From Thiobacillus sp. UBA3361 (GTDB lineage Bacteria; Pseudomonadota; Gammaproteobacteria; Burkholderiales; Thiobacillaceae): DNA of 55,282 bases. Below the pieces are notes generated by a model. That model searched no databases and had not been told where the DNA came from. It saw only the letters and a program-made list of their open reading frames with translations. This document shows, in pieces, positions 17,701-24,552 of the stretch. Position numbers and translations under genes: made by a program. Position 1 is the stretch's first letter. Each line of letters begins with the position of its first letter. Location: positions 1 to 55,282 of the forward strand of contig DEQR01000074.1 of the NCBI GenBank assembly GCA_002360535.1, written 5' to 3'.

Positions 17701-18919
17701 CCTGGAGGTCAACCTGCGCATCCTGGAGCGGCTGCTGGCCAACAAGGGCATGCATTGCGGACGCGCCCGCAACGGCCAGGCTGCCCTGGACGCCCTGCAT
17801 GCGGCGCGCGCCGCCGGCGCGCCCTACCACCTCGCCGTGCTGGACTTCATGATGCCGGGCATGGACGGGGGCGAACTGATCCAGGCCGTGCGCGACGATC
17901 CCGACCCGGCGCTGGCCGCCACCCCGGCCGTACTGCTGGCCTCGGTGGGCCAGCGGGGCGACGCGCGGCGTTTCGCCGAACTGGGTTTCACGGGCTACCT
18001 CCCCAAGCCCATCGATGCGCACGAACTGTACGACGTGCTGGCCACCTCCCTGGGGGTGAGCGAAAACCAGCAGGCACAGGCCCCGCTGATCACCCGCCAT
18101 CTCGTCCGGGAGGTGTCCGCCGAGGAACCTCCGTCCGCCCGGGGCCGGCGTGTGCTGCTGGCCGAGGACACACCGGCCAACCGGAAGATCGCCCAGCGGA
18201 TGCTTCAGCGCCTTGGGCTGGAGGCCGATCTGGCCGAGGACGGCCAGCGGGCGCTGGCGCTGTGTCTGGGCAATGCCTACGACCTGATCCTCATGGATTG
18301 CCAGATGCCGGGCATGGACGGCCTGGCCGCCACACGGGCCATCCGGCAGATGGAAAGGCGGGAAGCGCGCCCGCGCGCGACTATCGTCGCCCTGACCGCC
18401 AACGCCCTGCCCGAGGAACGGCAGGCGTGCATCGAGGCCGGCATGGACGATTTTCTCGGCAAGCCCTTCAAGGCCGCGGATCTGGGGCAGGTGCTGAGCC
18501 GCTGGCTGGGGGCGGAGCAGGTGCCCGGCCTGCCGGAGGTGCCGCCGGCCGCGGAACCGTCGGACGGCGCGGCGGCCGAGCTCAACGAGGAGGTGCTCGA
18601 CCGGCTGCGCGAAGGTTTTGGTCCCGACTACGGCCTGCTGGTCGATACCTTCCTGGAGTCCACCCCCGCCCTGATGGAGCAATTGTTCGCCGCCTGGGTG
18701 GATGGGGACGCGGAGGGGCTGCAACAGATCGCCCTGGGCCTGCGTTCCGCTGCGTTGACCTTCGGTGCCGAACGGCTCGCCCGCCAGTCGGACGAACTGC
18801 GTGAGCGGGCCGCCGCGGGCGAACTGGAAGACGTGACCGAACGGCTGCAGGCCTTGCGTCAGAGCTATGATGCGGTGACCGAGCGGCTGCGCACGGGTGT
18901 GGAAGCGCTGCCCGCCTGA
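14762..18919 (+). CDS. Membrane hybrid histidine kinase (sensor-HAMP-PAS-GAF-HisKA-HATPase-REC-REC-Hpt-like)
   Basis: A 1385-residue BarA-like hybrid sensor kinase. TM1 is at about 10-30, a periplasmic sensor of about 290 residues follows, then TM2 at 330-352, HAMP to about 405, PAS about 415-530 and a GAF-like region about 555-715. The kinase core has phospho-accepting H739 (MSHEIRTPMNG) and an ATPase with the DTGIGI and GGTGLGLAI boxes. There are two receiver domains (D1028 and D1179, both in MPGMDG contexts). The C-terminal Hpt-like domain appears to lack its histidine: the expected position in ALGLRSAALTFGAERL is L1325. ATG 14762 lacks a clear ribosome site. No cognate regulator gene is adjacent, so a partner is encoded elsewhere. 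Confidence 0.93.
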   Translation: MHGVAPLNSLTFRLALLVGVALLAAAGGIGWQAYHHYQGDMERTERRALSYAARSVAGHFRDKTTHTLHRDVLLLANLPQVRGLADLGLARVPPALRQQTGHAFAALLHTYPEYLQARVIGIADNGRELVRAEREKGGEVVSVAADADLLQHGDTPYFRLGRGLAQGKVYLTEVALNREQDRVRTPHQPVMHAVTPLFDRRGLIWGMVVITLDAQRLMARLGTGLSEEQALFLFNDRGYCIKSSAALPCGFGYEFPGQGQAPELESFLPAAHAALQTGQAGELTVVDRLHGDQDVVAGIVRIPLDDGQTQRHVLLAVTSPYETALASGAAARRGLFGLLALALPAVLLGTWFAMARLTRPLRRLTDSVQAVAAGKTDIRLPTASRDEVGVLARAFDDMRRQVQARAEQEADLRARRMAEAADTGIFGLDRRGFISFANPAARRMLGLEEADLIGREALELIRPCRGDVLPSSVPQCGLQLALHDGRPVRVADETFRRGDGRVFPVLYTVAPLNGRDAAEGLVVSFEDLSEEVAAREALAKAGRQAELAAHQALALAQLLRLSLRPTELEDYLQAALMTLLTAVPWLTVQTRGAILLTERQGDTESLRLAVQHDLSPELLSLCDRVAFGQCLCGRAAAQRTIQHAQCMDERHAIRFPGMAPHGHYNVPILRDDMVLGVLVLYLEDGHPANKAELAFLEKVADVLSLGIASRHTHRSLAEARDLAEAAARAKSEFLATMSHEIRTPMNGVLGMAELLAETDLDADQRDFVETILQSGHALLTVINDILDFSKMGAGRMQLDPIPFDLANAANEVARLLQTNAGSRDLEVIVSYPPDCPAWVVGDAGRIRQVLFNLMGNAVKFTESGYVMLEVECESRTDNGRVVLRLAVTDTGIGIEPEAQARLFQAFTQADASTTRKYGGTGLGLAICKQLVELMDGEIGLHSRPGEGSTFWVRLELPVAYAAEPLPRAELEGKRVLIVDDLEVNLRILERLLANKGMHCGRARNGQAALDALHAARAAGAPYHLAVLDFMMPGMDGGELIQAVRDDPDPALAATPAVLLASVGQRGDARRFAELGFTGYLPKPIDAHELYDVLATSLGVSENQQAQAPLITRHLVREVSAEEPPSARGRRVLLAEDTPANRKIAQRMLQRLGLEADLAEDGQRALALCLGNAYDLILMDCQMPGMDGLAATRAIRQMERREARPRATIVALTANALPEERQACIEAGMDDFLGKPFKAADLGQVLSRWLGAEQVPGLPEVPPAAEPSDGAAAELNEEVLDRLREGFGPDYGLLVDTFLESTPALMEQLFAAWVDGDAEGLQQIALGLRSAALTFGAERLARQSDELRERAAAGELEDVTERLQALRQSYDAVTERLRTGVEALPA

Positions 18920-18958
18920 GCGCCGCGGCGGGATTGGCAGGCCTCGCCCGCCGGCGAA

Positions 18959-19174
18959 TCAGCGGCGCGGGGGCCTCGAAGAGTTGCAGCCGCCGCCCTC
19001 GACGGCCTTGCCGCAGCCGCCCGAGGAACAGCCGCCGCAGCCGCCGCCCTCACCCCGGAACGGTCCCAGTTCCGGGTGGCGCCGGGCGAACAGGGCATAG
19101 GCGCGCTGCACAGCGATCCAGGCCAGCAACAGGCCCAGGATCAGGCCGATGGTGAGCAGCAGTTTGCCCGGCAC
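18959..19174 (-). CDS. Small Cys-rich single-span membrane protein of the rnf cluster
   Basis: A 71-residue protein with one N-terminal membrane helix (about 4-22), a short basic linker, then a glycine- and cysteine-rich tail with C46, C49, C54 and C63 (GGGCGGCSSGGCG). Start GTG 19174 lies 4 bases after the rnfA stop and has a strong GGGGGAG ribosome site inside rnfA, so it is almost certainly coexpressed. Its size and layout recall NqrM, the small Cys-containing factor that helps put iron into the related Nqr complex, but the sequence is not an obvious NqrM. A metal or cluster delivery role for RnfA/RnfE is inference. Confidence 0.8.
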   Translation of the reverse strand: MPGKLLLTIGLILGLLLAWIAVQRAYALFARRHPELGPFRGEGGGCGGCSSGGCGKAVEGGGCNSSRPPRR

Positions 19175-19178
19175 GGTC

Positions 19179-19766
19179 TCACTCCCCCATGCCCAGGCCG
19201 GCGAAACCCATGAAGGCCAGCGACAGCAAACCCGCCAGCATGAGCGACAGGGCGGTGCCCTGCACCACGTTGGGCACGCTGGCCAGGTTGAGCCGCTCGC
19301 GCAGGCCGGCCATCAGCACCAGGGCCAGGGTGAAGCCCACACCGGCGCCGAGGGCGAACACCAGGGCTTGCAGGAGGTCGTACTCGCGCGCGGTCTGGAA
19401 CAGGGCCACGCCCAGGATGGCGCAGTTGGTGGTGATCAGGGGCAGGTAGATGCCCAGGGCCCGGAACAGGGCCGGGCTGTACTTCTTCAGCACCATCTCC
19501 ACCAGCTGCACGGCCGAGGCGATGACCACGATGTAGGAGATCAGGCGCAGGAACTCCAGCCCGAAGGCGGTCACCAGCCAGTTGAGGCCGTAGGCGCACA
19601 GGCTGGCCACCAGCATGACGAAGGTGGTGGCCGCCCCCATGGGCGCGGCGGTGTTGAGCTTTCCGGACACGCCCAGGAAGGGGCACAGGCCCAGGAACAT
19701 CGCCAGCACGAAGTTGTTGGCCAGCACGGTGGCCAGAAAGATTTGACCCAGGGAGGCGTCAGCCAT
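19179..19766 (-). CDS. rnfA: Rnf complex membrane subunit RnfA
   Basis: A 195-residue inner-membrane subunit with six hydrophobic helices. The two symmetric Cys motifs (LGLCPFLGVS near residue 28 and TTNCAILG near 113) are the sites that, with RnfE, hold the intramembrane iron centre. It starts 8 bases inside the end of rnfE, so translation is coupled, and is followed by the small Cys-rich gene. The product also resembles NqrE, but the cluster context makes it Rnf. Confidence 0.95.
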   Translation of the reverse strand: MADASLGQIFLATVLANNFVLAMFLGLCPFLGVSGKLNTAAPMGAATTFVMLVASLCAYGLNWLVTAFGLEFLRLISYIVVIASAVQLVEMVLKKYSPALFRALGIYLPLITTNCAILGVALFQTAREYDLLQALVFALGAGVGFTLALVLMAGLRERLNLASVPNVVQGTALSLMLAGLLSLAFMGFAGLGMGE

Positions 19767-20418
19767 GGCCGTGGCCCTCCACGGGTTTCATGGCGCCGGC
19801 GGCGGGGGAGCGGGTGCGCAGCCAATTGAACAGCAGCAGCCACATGCCCAGCACGAAGAAACCGCCGGGAGGCAGCACCATCACCACCCAGGGCTGGAAA
19901 TCTGGGCCGAACAGGGCGATGCCGAACAGCTTGCCGGCGCCCAGGATTTCGCGCACCGCGCCCAGGGCGAACAGGGCGACGGCGAAGCCGATACCCATGC
20001 CCAGGGCGTTGCTGGCCGCCCAGGCGGGCGGATGCTTGGAAGCGTGGGCCTCGGCCCGGCCGAGGATGATGCAGTTCACCACGATCAGCTGGATGAAGGC
20101 CCCCAGGGCCTCGTAGAGGGCCAGGCTGATGGCGGCGATGAGGTAATCGACGATGGTGACGAAGGTGGCGATGATGACGATGTAGGTGGCGATGCGCACC
20201 TCCTTGGGCACGATCCGGCGCATCAGGGACACCAGCAGCGCCGAGCAGACCAGCACGAAGGTGGTGGCCACCCCCATGGCCAGGGCGTTGACCGCCGACA
20301 CTGTCACCGCCAGGGTCGGGCACATGCCCAGGACCATGACGAATATGGGGTTCTGCTTCCAGACCCCCTCCATGAAGTTTTCCAGGGCGGTGAGTTCCTT
20401 TTGTCCGGGGATGGCCAT
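19759..20418 (-). CDS. rnfE: Rnf complex membrane subunit RnfE
   Basis: A 219-residue inner-membrane subunit, inverted-topology partner of RnfA, with the matching Cys motifs VLGMCPTLAVT and VVNCIILGRAEAHAS. The ATG at 20418 overlaps the rnfG stop (TGATG) and has an AGGAG site six bases upstream. A GTG one codon earlier is less likely. It ends in a short soluble His-containing tail (VEGHGHG). Order here is rnfG-rnfE-rnfA, not the E. coli rnfABCDGE. Confidence 0.95.
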   Translation of the reverse strand: MAIPGQKELTALENFMEGVWKQNPIFVMVLGMCPTLAVTVSAVNALAMGVATTFVLVCSALLVSLMRRIVPKEVRIATYIVIIATFVTIVDYLIAAISLALYEALGAFIQLIVVNCIILGRAEAHASKHPPAWAASNALGMGIGFAVALFALGAVREILGAGKLFGIALFGPDFQPWVVMVLPPGGFFVLGMWLLLFNWLRTRSPAAGAMKPVEGHGHG

Positions 20419-21101
20419 CACGGGCTCCTGAGCTTGTCCAGATTCGGCACCAGCAGCGGCAGCAGTCGCTGGGCGCTGTCGTTGATGCCCCTGCCCACCG
20501 CCTTGGAGGTCACCGTGGCGCCGGAGATGGCATCGATCTCCCAGGGGCTCTGCTTGCTGCCGTGCTTGACCGTCTTCACCGCGTGGGCCAGGCCCTTCAT
20601 GTCTTCCGCGAGGCGCACGTCCAGGGCGGCGAAGTTGGCCAGGAAGGCCTTGTCGGTGAGGATCTTGTCGCCGATGCCCGGCGTCTCCCGATGGGACACC
20701 ACGCCGATGCCGGTGATGACCTGCCTGGCCGGGTCATAGGCATAGAGGATGCGCACGAAGTCCGCGTAGCCTACGGCGGCGGCCTCGGCGGCCACGCCGG
20801 TCAGCGCGCCGGCCTTGTCGTAGGTGGCATAGAACTTCACCGCACCCTCCGGCACCGGCCCCGCGGCGGGCACCACCCCGGCCGGCGAGGCGTAGAACTC
20901 GCGCATACCGGCCGCGCCAGGCAGCACCTTGAACACCGCCCGCTCCAGGGCGATGCGCTTGTTGGCGGTGATGGCTTCCAGGGTCCCCTGATAGGTGAGC
21001 ACCAGCAGGATGCCGCACACCGTGGCCACCAAGCCCAGGGTGCGGATCATGGCGGCACTGGAGGTCTGGGGGCCGGGGGCGGCGATGGGCATATCAGCCA
21101 T
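20418..21101 (-). CDS. rnfG: Rnf complex FMN-binding subunit RnfG
   Basis: A 227-residue protein with one N-terminal membrane helix and a periplasmic FMN-binding domain. The flavinylation motif DAISGATVTSKAV is intact, so FMN should be attached to the second Thr by a phosphoester bond (ApbE, not seen here, would do this). ATG 21101 has a GAGGGA ribosome site. The longer ORF to 21218 reads into an intergenic repeat. It is followed directly by rnfE. Confidence 0.95.
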   Translation of the reverse strand: MADMPIAAPGPQTSSAAMIRTLGLVATVCGILLVLTYQGTLEAITANKRIALERAVFKVLPGAAGMREFYASPAGVVPAAGPVPEGAVKFYATYDKAGALTGVAAEAAAVGYADFVRILYAYDPARQVITGIGVVSHRETPGIGDKILTDKAFLANFAALDVRLAEDMKGLAHAVKTVKHGSKQSPWEIDAISGATVTSKAVGRGINDSAQRLLPLLVPNLDKLRSP

Positions 21102-21176
21102 GACGATTCCCTCGCGGCTTGGCCAGGTCCGCAGCCCGCAAGAGCAGAGCGGGTCCGGGAAACACGACGTCCGAAC

Positions 21177-21210
21177 CCCGGACTCGGCCTTTGGCCTCCT
21201 CCGGGCTACG
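21177..21210. repeat. Short palindromic intergenic repeat, copy 2
   Basis: The same CCCGGACTCG ... CTCCTCCGGGCTACG element as at 12624-12652, with a different inner loop that forms its own small stem (GGCCTTTGGCC). It lies in the 126-base gap between rnfD and rnfG. Confidence 0.6.
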
Positions 21211-21227
21211 CGCGACATGCCACGCGC

Positions 21228-22274
21228 TCATGCCTTGCCCCTCTGTGCGCCGAACACCCTCGGTTGGGTGTACTGGTCGATCAGCGGCACGCAGGCGTTG
21301 CCGATCAGGATGGCGTACATGACCCCCTCGGTGAGGCCGCCGAAATAGCGGATCATCACCGTCACCACGCCGATCAGGGCACCGTAGATCCACACCCCCT
21401 TGGGCGTCACCGGCGAAGTGGCCATGTCGGTGGCCATGAACACGGCGCCGAGCATCAGGCCGCCGGACAGGATGACGAACAGGGGCTCCGGGTAGCGCGC
21501 CGGGTCGTAGAGCTGGAAGGCCCAGGCCACCAGGGCGGCGCTGCCCAGCACGGCCACCGGGATGCGCCAGTCCAGGAACCTGCGCGCGGCGAGATACAGC
21601 CCGCCGAGCAGGATCAGGACGGCGGTGCTCTCGCCGGCCGAGGCGGTGGCCGCGCCGCTGATGAAGTCCTGCGCCGGGGTGAAATAGGTTTCGAACTTCC
21701 AGCGCGCCAGGGGGGTGGCGCCGGTGAAACCGTCCACCGCCTGCTTCGCCCAGGCGGTGATGTCCGGCGGGGTCATCAGCGGCGCGGTGAAGGTGGTGGG
21801 GATGAACCCCATGAAGCGCTCGGCCGAGAAGGCCGGCACCCAGGTGGTGATGGCCACCGGGAAGGCAGCCTGGACGAAAGCGCGGCCCACCAGGGCGGGG
21901 TTGAAGACGTTGAAACCGATGCCGCCGAACAAGGCCTTGCCCAGGCCGATGGCCGCCAGGCCGGCCACCGCCGCCATCCACAGGGGGAAGCTGGGTGGCA
22001 GGGTGAGGCCCAGCAGCAGACCGGTGATGGCGGCGCTCCAGTCTCCCAGGGTGCTCTCCCGGCCGGCCATGCGGTTGATGCCGCGCTCGGCGAGCAGGCA
22101 GGTGGCGGTGGTGGTGAGCAGCAGGGCCAGGGCCGACAGGCCGTACTGGAAGACCGAAAACGCGGCCACCGGCAGCAGGGCCAGCACCACGTGCAGCATG
22201 ATGCGCTCCACGCTGACCCCGCGTTTCACATGCGGAGAGGTGCGCAGTTCGAGTTGGAAGTTGGATTTGGTCAT
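21228..22274 (-). CDS. rnfD: Rnf complex FMN-binding membrane subunit RnfD
   Basis: A 348-residue integral membrane subunit of the NqrB/RnfD family with about ten hydrophobic helices. The flavinylation motif FTGATPLA is present near residue 185, so a covalent FMN on Thr is expected. Start ATG 22274 (MTKSNFQLELRTSPHVK) matches the family, which begins with the SPH motif. It lies after an unknown gene rather than directly after rnfC, with a hairpin repeat in the gap. Confidence 0.95.
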   Translation of the reverse strand: MTKSNFQLELRTSPHVKRGVSVERIMLHVVLALLPVAAFSVFQYGLSALALLLTTTATCLLAERGINRMAGRESTLGDWSAAITGLLLGLTLPPSFPLWMAAVAGLAAIGLGKALFGGIGFNVFNPALVGRAFVQAAFPVAITTWVPAFSAERFMGFIPTTFTAPLMTPPDITAWAKQAVDGFTGATPLARWKFETYFTPAQDFISGAATASAGESTAVLILLGGLYLAARRFLDWRIPVAVLGSAALVAWAFQLYDPARYPEPLFVILSGGLMLGAVFMATDMATSPVTPKGVWIYGALIGVVTVMIRYFGGLTEGVMYAILIGNACVPLIDQYTQPRVFGAQRGKA

Positions 22275-22288
22275 GGATGCTCGTGTAA

Positions 22289-22336
22289 CGTGGGTCGCCC
22301 TCCCGTGCGGCTTGCCGGGCCGAAGCCCGACCCACG
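22289..22336. repeat. Inverted repeat hairpin upstream of rnfD
   Basis: Perfect 9-base arms CGTGGGTCG (22289-22297) and CGACCCACG (22328-22336) flank a 30-base loop that can form an inner GGCTT/AAGCC stem. It has no T-run, so it is more likely a REP-like or mRNA-stability element than a terminator. Confidence 0.6.
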
Positions 22337-22364
22337 GGGGAGGCTGACCTCTTCGCCGGCGCGC

Positions 22365-23015
22365 TCAGCCATGCAGCGTAGCCAAGGCAGCCTCGTCGGA
22401 CAAGGCGGGCAACACCACGCGCCGGTCCACCCAGGCGCGCAACACCCGGTCCAGTTCCCTGGGGCTCAGGCGGCGTCCCACCAGGGGAACCATGCCGTCC
22501 ACCAGCTTGAGGCAGGCGCCGACGAAACGGGCATAGCCCGGGTCTTGTTCTTCCCCGGCGGGGACTTCCCCCTCGCCGCGCGTCAGCACCAGGGCCACTG
22601 CCTCGACCCGGCTGTCAAAGACAAAGAACAGCTCCGGGAAATGGAAGTGCAGGTAGTGCGAGGCGAGGGCGCAGGCCTCCGCACGGGGCAGCTCCGGGAA
22701 CAGGTCCATCAGGCGTTTGTGCAGGCTCAGCACCAGGGCCGTGTCCAGGCACTCGGCGGTGGCCATGGCGCTGAACCAGCAATCGACGCAGGCGCGCTGC
22801 AGGCTGAGGGTGGTGGTCTCCAGGGAGAAGCCGGCCGGCAGCATGCCCTGCTCCGCGTACAGCCGCGTCATCATGCGCAGCTTGTCGGCCGCCGCCTCGC
22901 GGCGCAGATGGTCGCGCTGGATGTAGCACAGGTCATAGAGGGCGCGGCAACGCGGGTCCAGGATGGACTGGGAGAGCGCATCGGTGACGAATTCGCGGCT
23001 GAGCTGGGGGTGCAT
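22365..23015 (-). CDS. Unknown protein encoded between rnfC and rnfD
   Basis: A 216-residue soluble protein that I do not recognise. It has no signal peptide or membrane span and looks mostly helical. Notable stretches are RALYDLCYIQRDHLRREAAADKL, an ACVDCWFSAMATAECLD region with three Cys, HYLHFHFPELFFVFDSR, and a C-terminal LSPRELDRVLRAWVDRR. Codon use and GC match the neighbours. It is on the rnf strand, 88 bases after rnfC, so it is likely part of the transcript and may serve assembly or control of the complex, but that is only context. Confidence 0.8.
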   Translation of the reverse strand: MHPQLSREFVTDALSQSILDPRCRALYDLCYIQRDHLRREAAADKLRMMTRLYAEQGMLPAGFSLETTTLSLQRACVDCWFSAMATAECLDTALVLSLHKRLMDLFPELPRAEACALASHYLHFHFPELFFVFDSRVEAVALVLTRGEGEVPAGEEQDPGYARFVGACLKLVDGMVPLVGRRLSPRELDRVLRAWVDRRVVLPALSDEAALATLHG

Positions 23016-23103
23016 GATCGTAAGTCAGAGTCAATGAACGGATTGGTGGAGCTTGTGATGGATGCCGACGAGATCGGGACGCGTAGCAGGCATACACACA
23101 AGC

Positions 23104-24507
23104 TCAGGAAGCCCGGTCTCGCAGGACGCTCTTCGCGGCCCGGAACTGCTGCACCAGCGGGATGTGGGAGGGGCAGACGTAAGTGCAGCAGCCGCACTCG
23201 AAGCAGTCGCCCAGGTGGTACTGGCTGCCCATGGCGTCATATTCGCGGCGCCCGGCCAGCATGCCCAGCATGGAGGGGTTCAGCCCCATCGGGCAGGCCT
23301 TGAGGCATTCGCCGCATTTGATGCAGGGATAGGTCTTGCGGTTGGCCTCGGCCTCGATGTTCAGCCTGTCGAACACCAGGATGCCGGACACGCCCTTGGT
23401 GACCGACACGTCCAGGGAGGCGATGGCCTGGCCCATCATGGGGCCGCCCAGGATGATCTCCCGCTCGGTCACGTCCTCGGCGCCGGCCCAGTCCAGCACG
23501 TGCTTGAGCGGCGTGCCGATGGGCACCCAGTAGTCGCCGGGGCGCTTGATGCCGGGGCCGGTGACGGTGACCACCCGTTCGGTCATGCCGATGCCTCGCG
23601 GCAGCAGGCTGCCCAGTTGCGCCAGGGTGCCCACGTTGTTGACCACTACGCCCACCGCCGAAGGCAACCCGCCGGCGGGCACCTCCAGGCCCAGGGCGGC
23701 CTTGACCAGCATCTTCTCGGCGCCCTGGGGGTATTTGGTCTTGACCGCCACCACCTCAATGTCGCCGCCGGGCGGCAGCCTGGCGCGCAGGGACTCCACC
23801 GCGTCCGGCTTGTTGTCCTCGATGCCGATCACCGCCTTTTTCGCGCCGATGGCGCGCATGGCGTGGCGGATGCCCTGCATCAGGTCGTCGCCGTACTCCA
23901 GCATCATGCGGTGGTCGCAGGTCAGGTAGGGCTCGCATTCGCAGCCATTGACCACCAGGGTGTGGATGGGCTTGTCCTTGGGCACGGAGAGCTTGGCGTG
24001 GCTGGGGAAGGCGGCACCGCCCAGGCCGACCATGCCGGTGTCCTGGATGGCCTGGAGGATTTCCGCCGGCGACAGGGTGTCCATGTCGCGGGGTTCGGCC
24101 CAGCCTACTTCCTGGGTGGAGGCCTCGAAGGTGCGGATGACGATGGACTCGGTCCAGGGGCCGCGCGCCGAGGGCCGCAGTCCGATGGCTTCCACCACGC
24201 CATCGACCGGCGCGTGGATGGGCACCGAGAGGAAGCCTTCGGCGCGGGCGATGGGTTGGCCGCGGACCACCTCCTGGCCCACCGCGACGGTGGGCACTGC
24301 CGGCTTGCCGATATGCTGCGCGAGGGGCAGGGTCATGCGTGGCGCAAACGGCATCCGACGAATCGGGGTGGCGGCAGTGCTCTTGTGGCTCTCGGGGTGC
24401 ACCCCGCGGGCGAAGGTGCCGTTTCGCCCGAACCAGCGGGCGAAACGCGTGAGGGGTGAGGGGTGAGGCTTGAGGCGCAAACGCTCATCCCCGCCAACGG
24501 TGTTCAT
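23104..24507 (-). CDS. rnfC: Rnf complex NADH/ferredoxin-side subunit RnfC
   Basis: Cytoplasmic subunit with a flavin and NADH site like NuoF (VGLGGAAFPSHAKL and NGCECEPYLTCD regions) and two C-terminal [4Fe-4S] motifs (CIKCGECLKACP and CFECGCCTYVCP). It has 467 residues from ATG 24507. The first 20 codons (MNTVGGDERLRLKPHPSPLT) come from an intergenic heptamer-repeat element. The part that aligns with family starts begins near FARWFGRNG. No other convincing start exists closer in, although an in-frame TTG lies at 24480. It is downstream of the giant oxidoreductase. Confidence 0.93.
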   Translation of the reverse strand: MNTVGGDERLRLKPHPSPLTRFARWFGRNGTFARGVHPESHKSTAATPIRRMPFAPRMTLPLAQHIGKPAVPTVAVGQEVVRGQPIARAEGFLSVPIHAPVDGVVEAIGLRPSARGPWTESIVIRTFEASTQEVGWAEPRDMDTLSPAEILQAIQDTGMVGLGGAAFPSHAKLSVPKDKPIHTLVVNGCECEPYLTCDHRMMLEYGDDLMQGIRHAMRAIGAKKAVIGIEDNKPDAVESLRARLPPGGDIEVVAVKTKYPQGAEKMLVKAALGLEVPAGGLPSAVGVVVNNVGTLAQLGSLLPRGIGMTERVVTVTGPGIKRPGDYWVPIGTPLKHVLDWAGAEDVTEREIILGGPMMGQAIASLDVSVTKGVSGILVFDRLNIEAEANRKTYPCIKCGECLKACPMGLNPSMLGMLAGRREYDAMGSQYHLGDCFECGCCTYVCPSHIPLVQQFRAAKSVLRDRAS

Positions 24508-24549
24508 GGTTTACGCCTCACGCCTATCGCCTCACGCCTCACCACGCCG
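24443..24549. repeat. Heptamer-repeat hairpin overlapping the rnfC start
   Basis: Tandem units of the form GTGAGGG (about 24449-24475) and inverse units of the form ACGCCTC (about 24512-24547) flank a core that contains the rnfC start codon. The right arm ends just short of the stop codon of the upstream oxidoreductase gene (24553). It closely resembles the element at 641-720. Confidence 0.65.
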
Positions 24550-24552
24550 GAG

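Noticed and set aside
20562..23303. 913-codon plus-strand frame across rnfG, rnfD and the unknown gene
   Set aside because: Crosses several convincing minus-strand genes and is of low-complexity composition.
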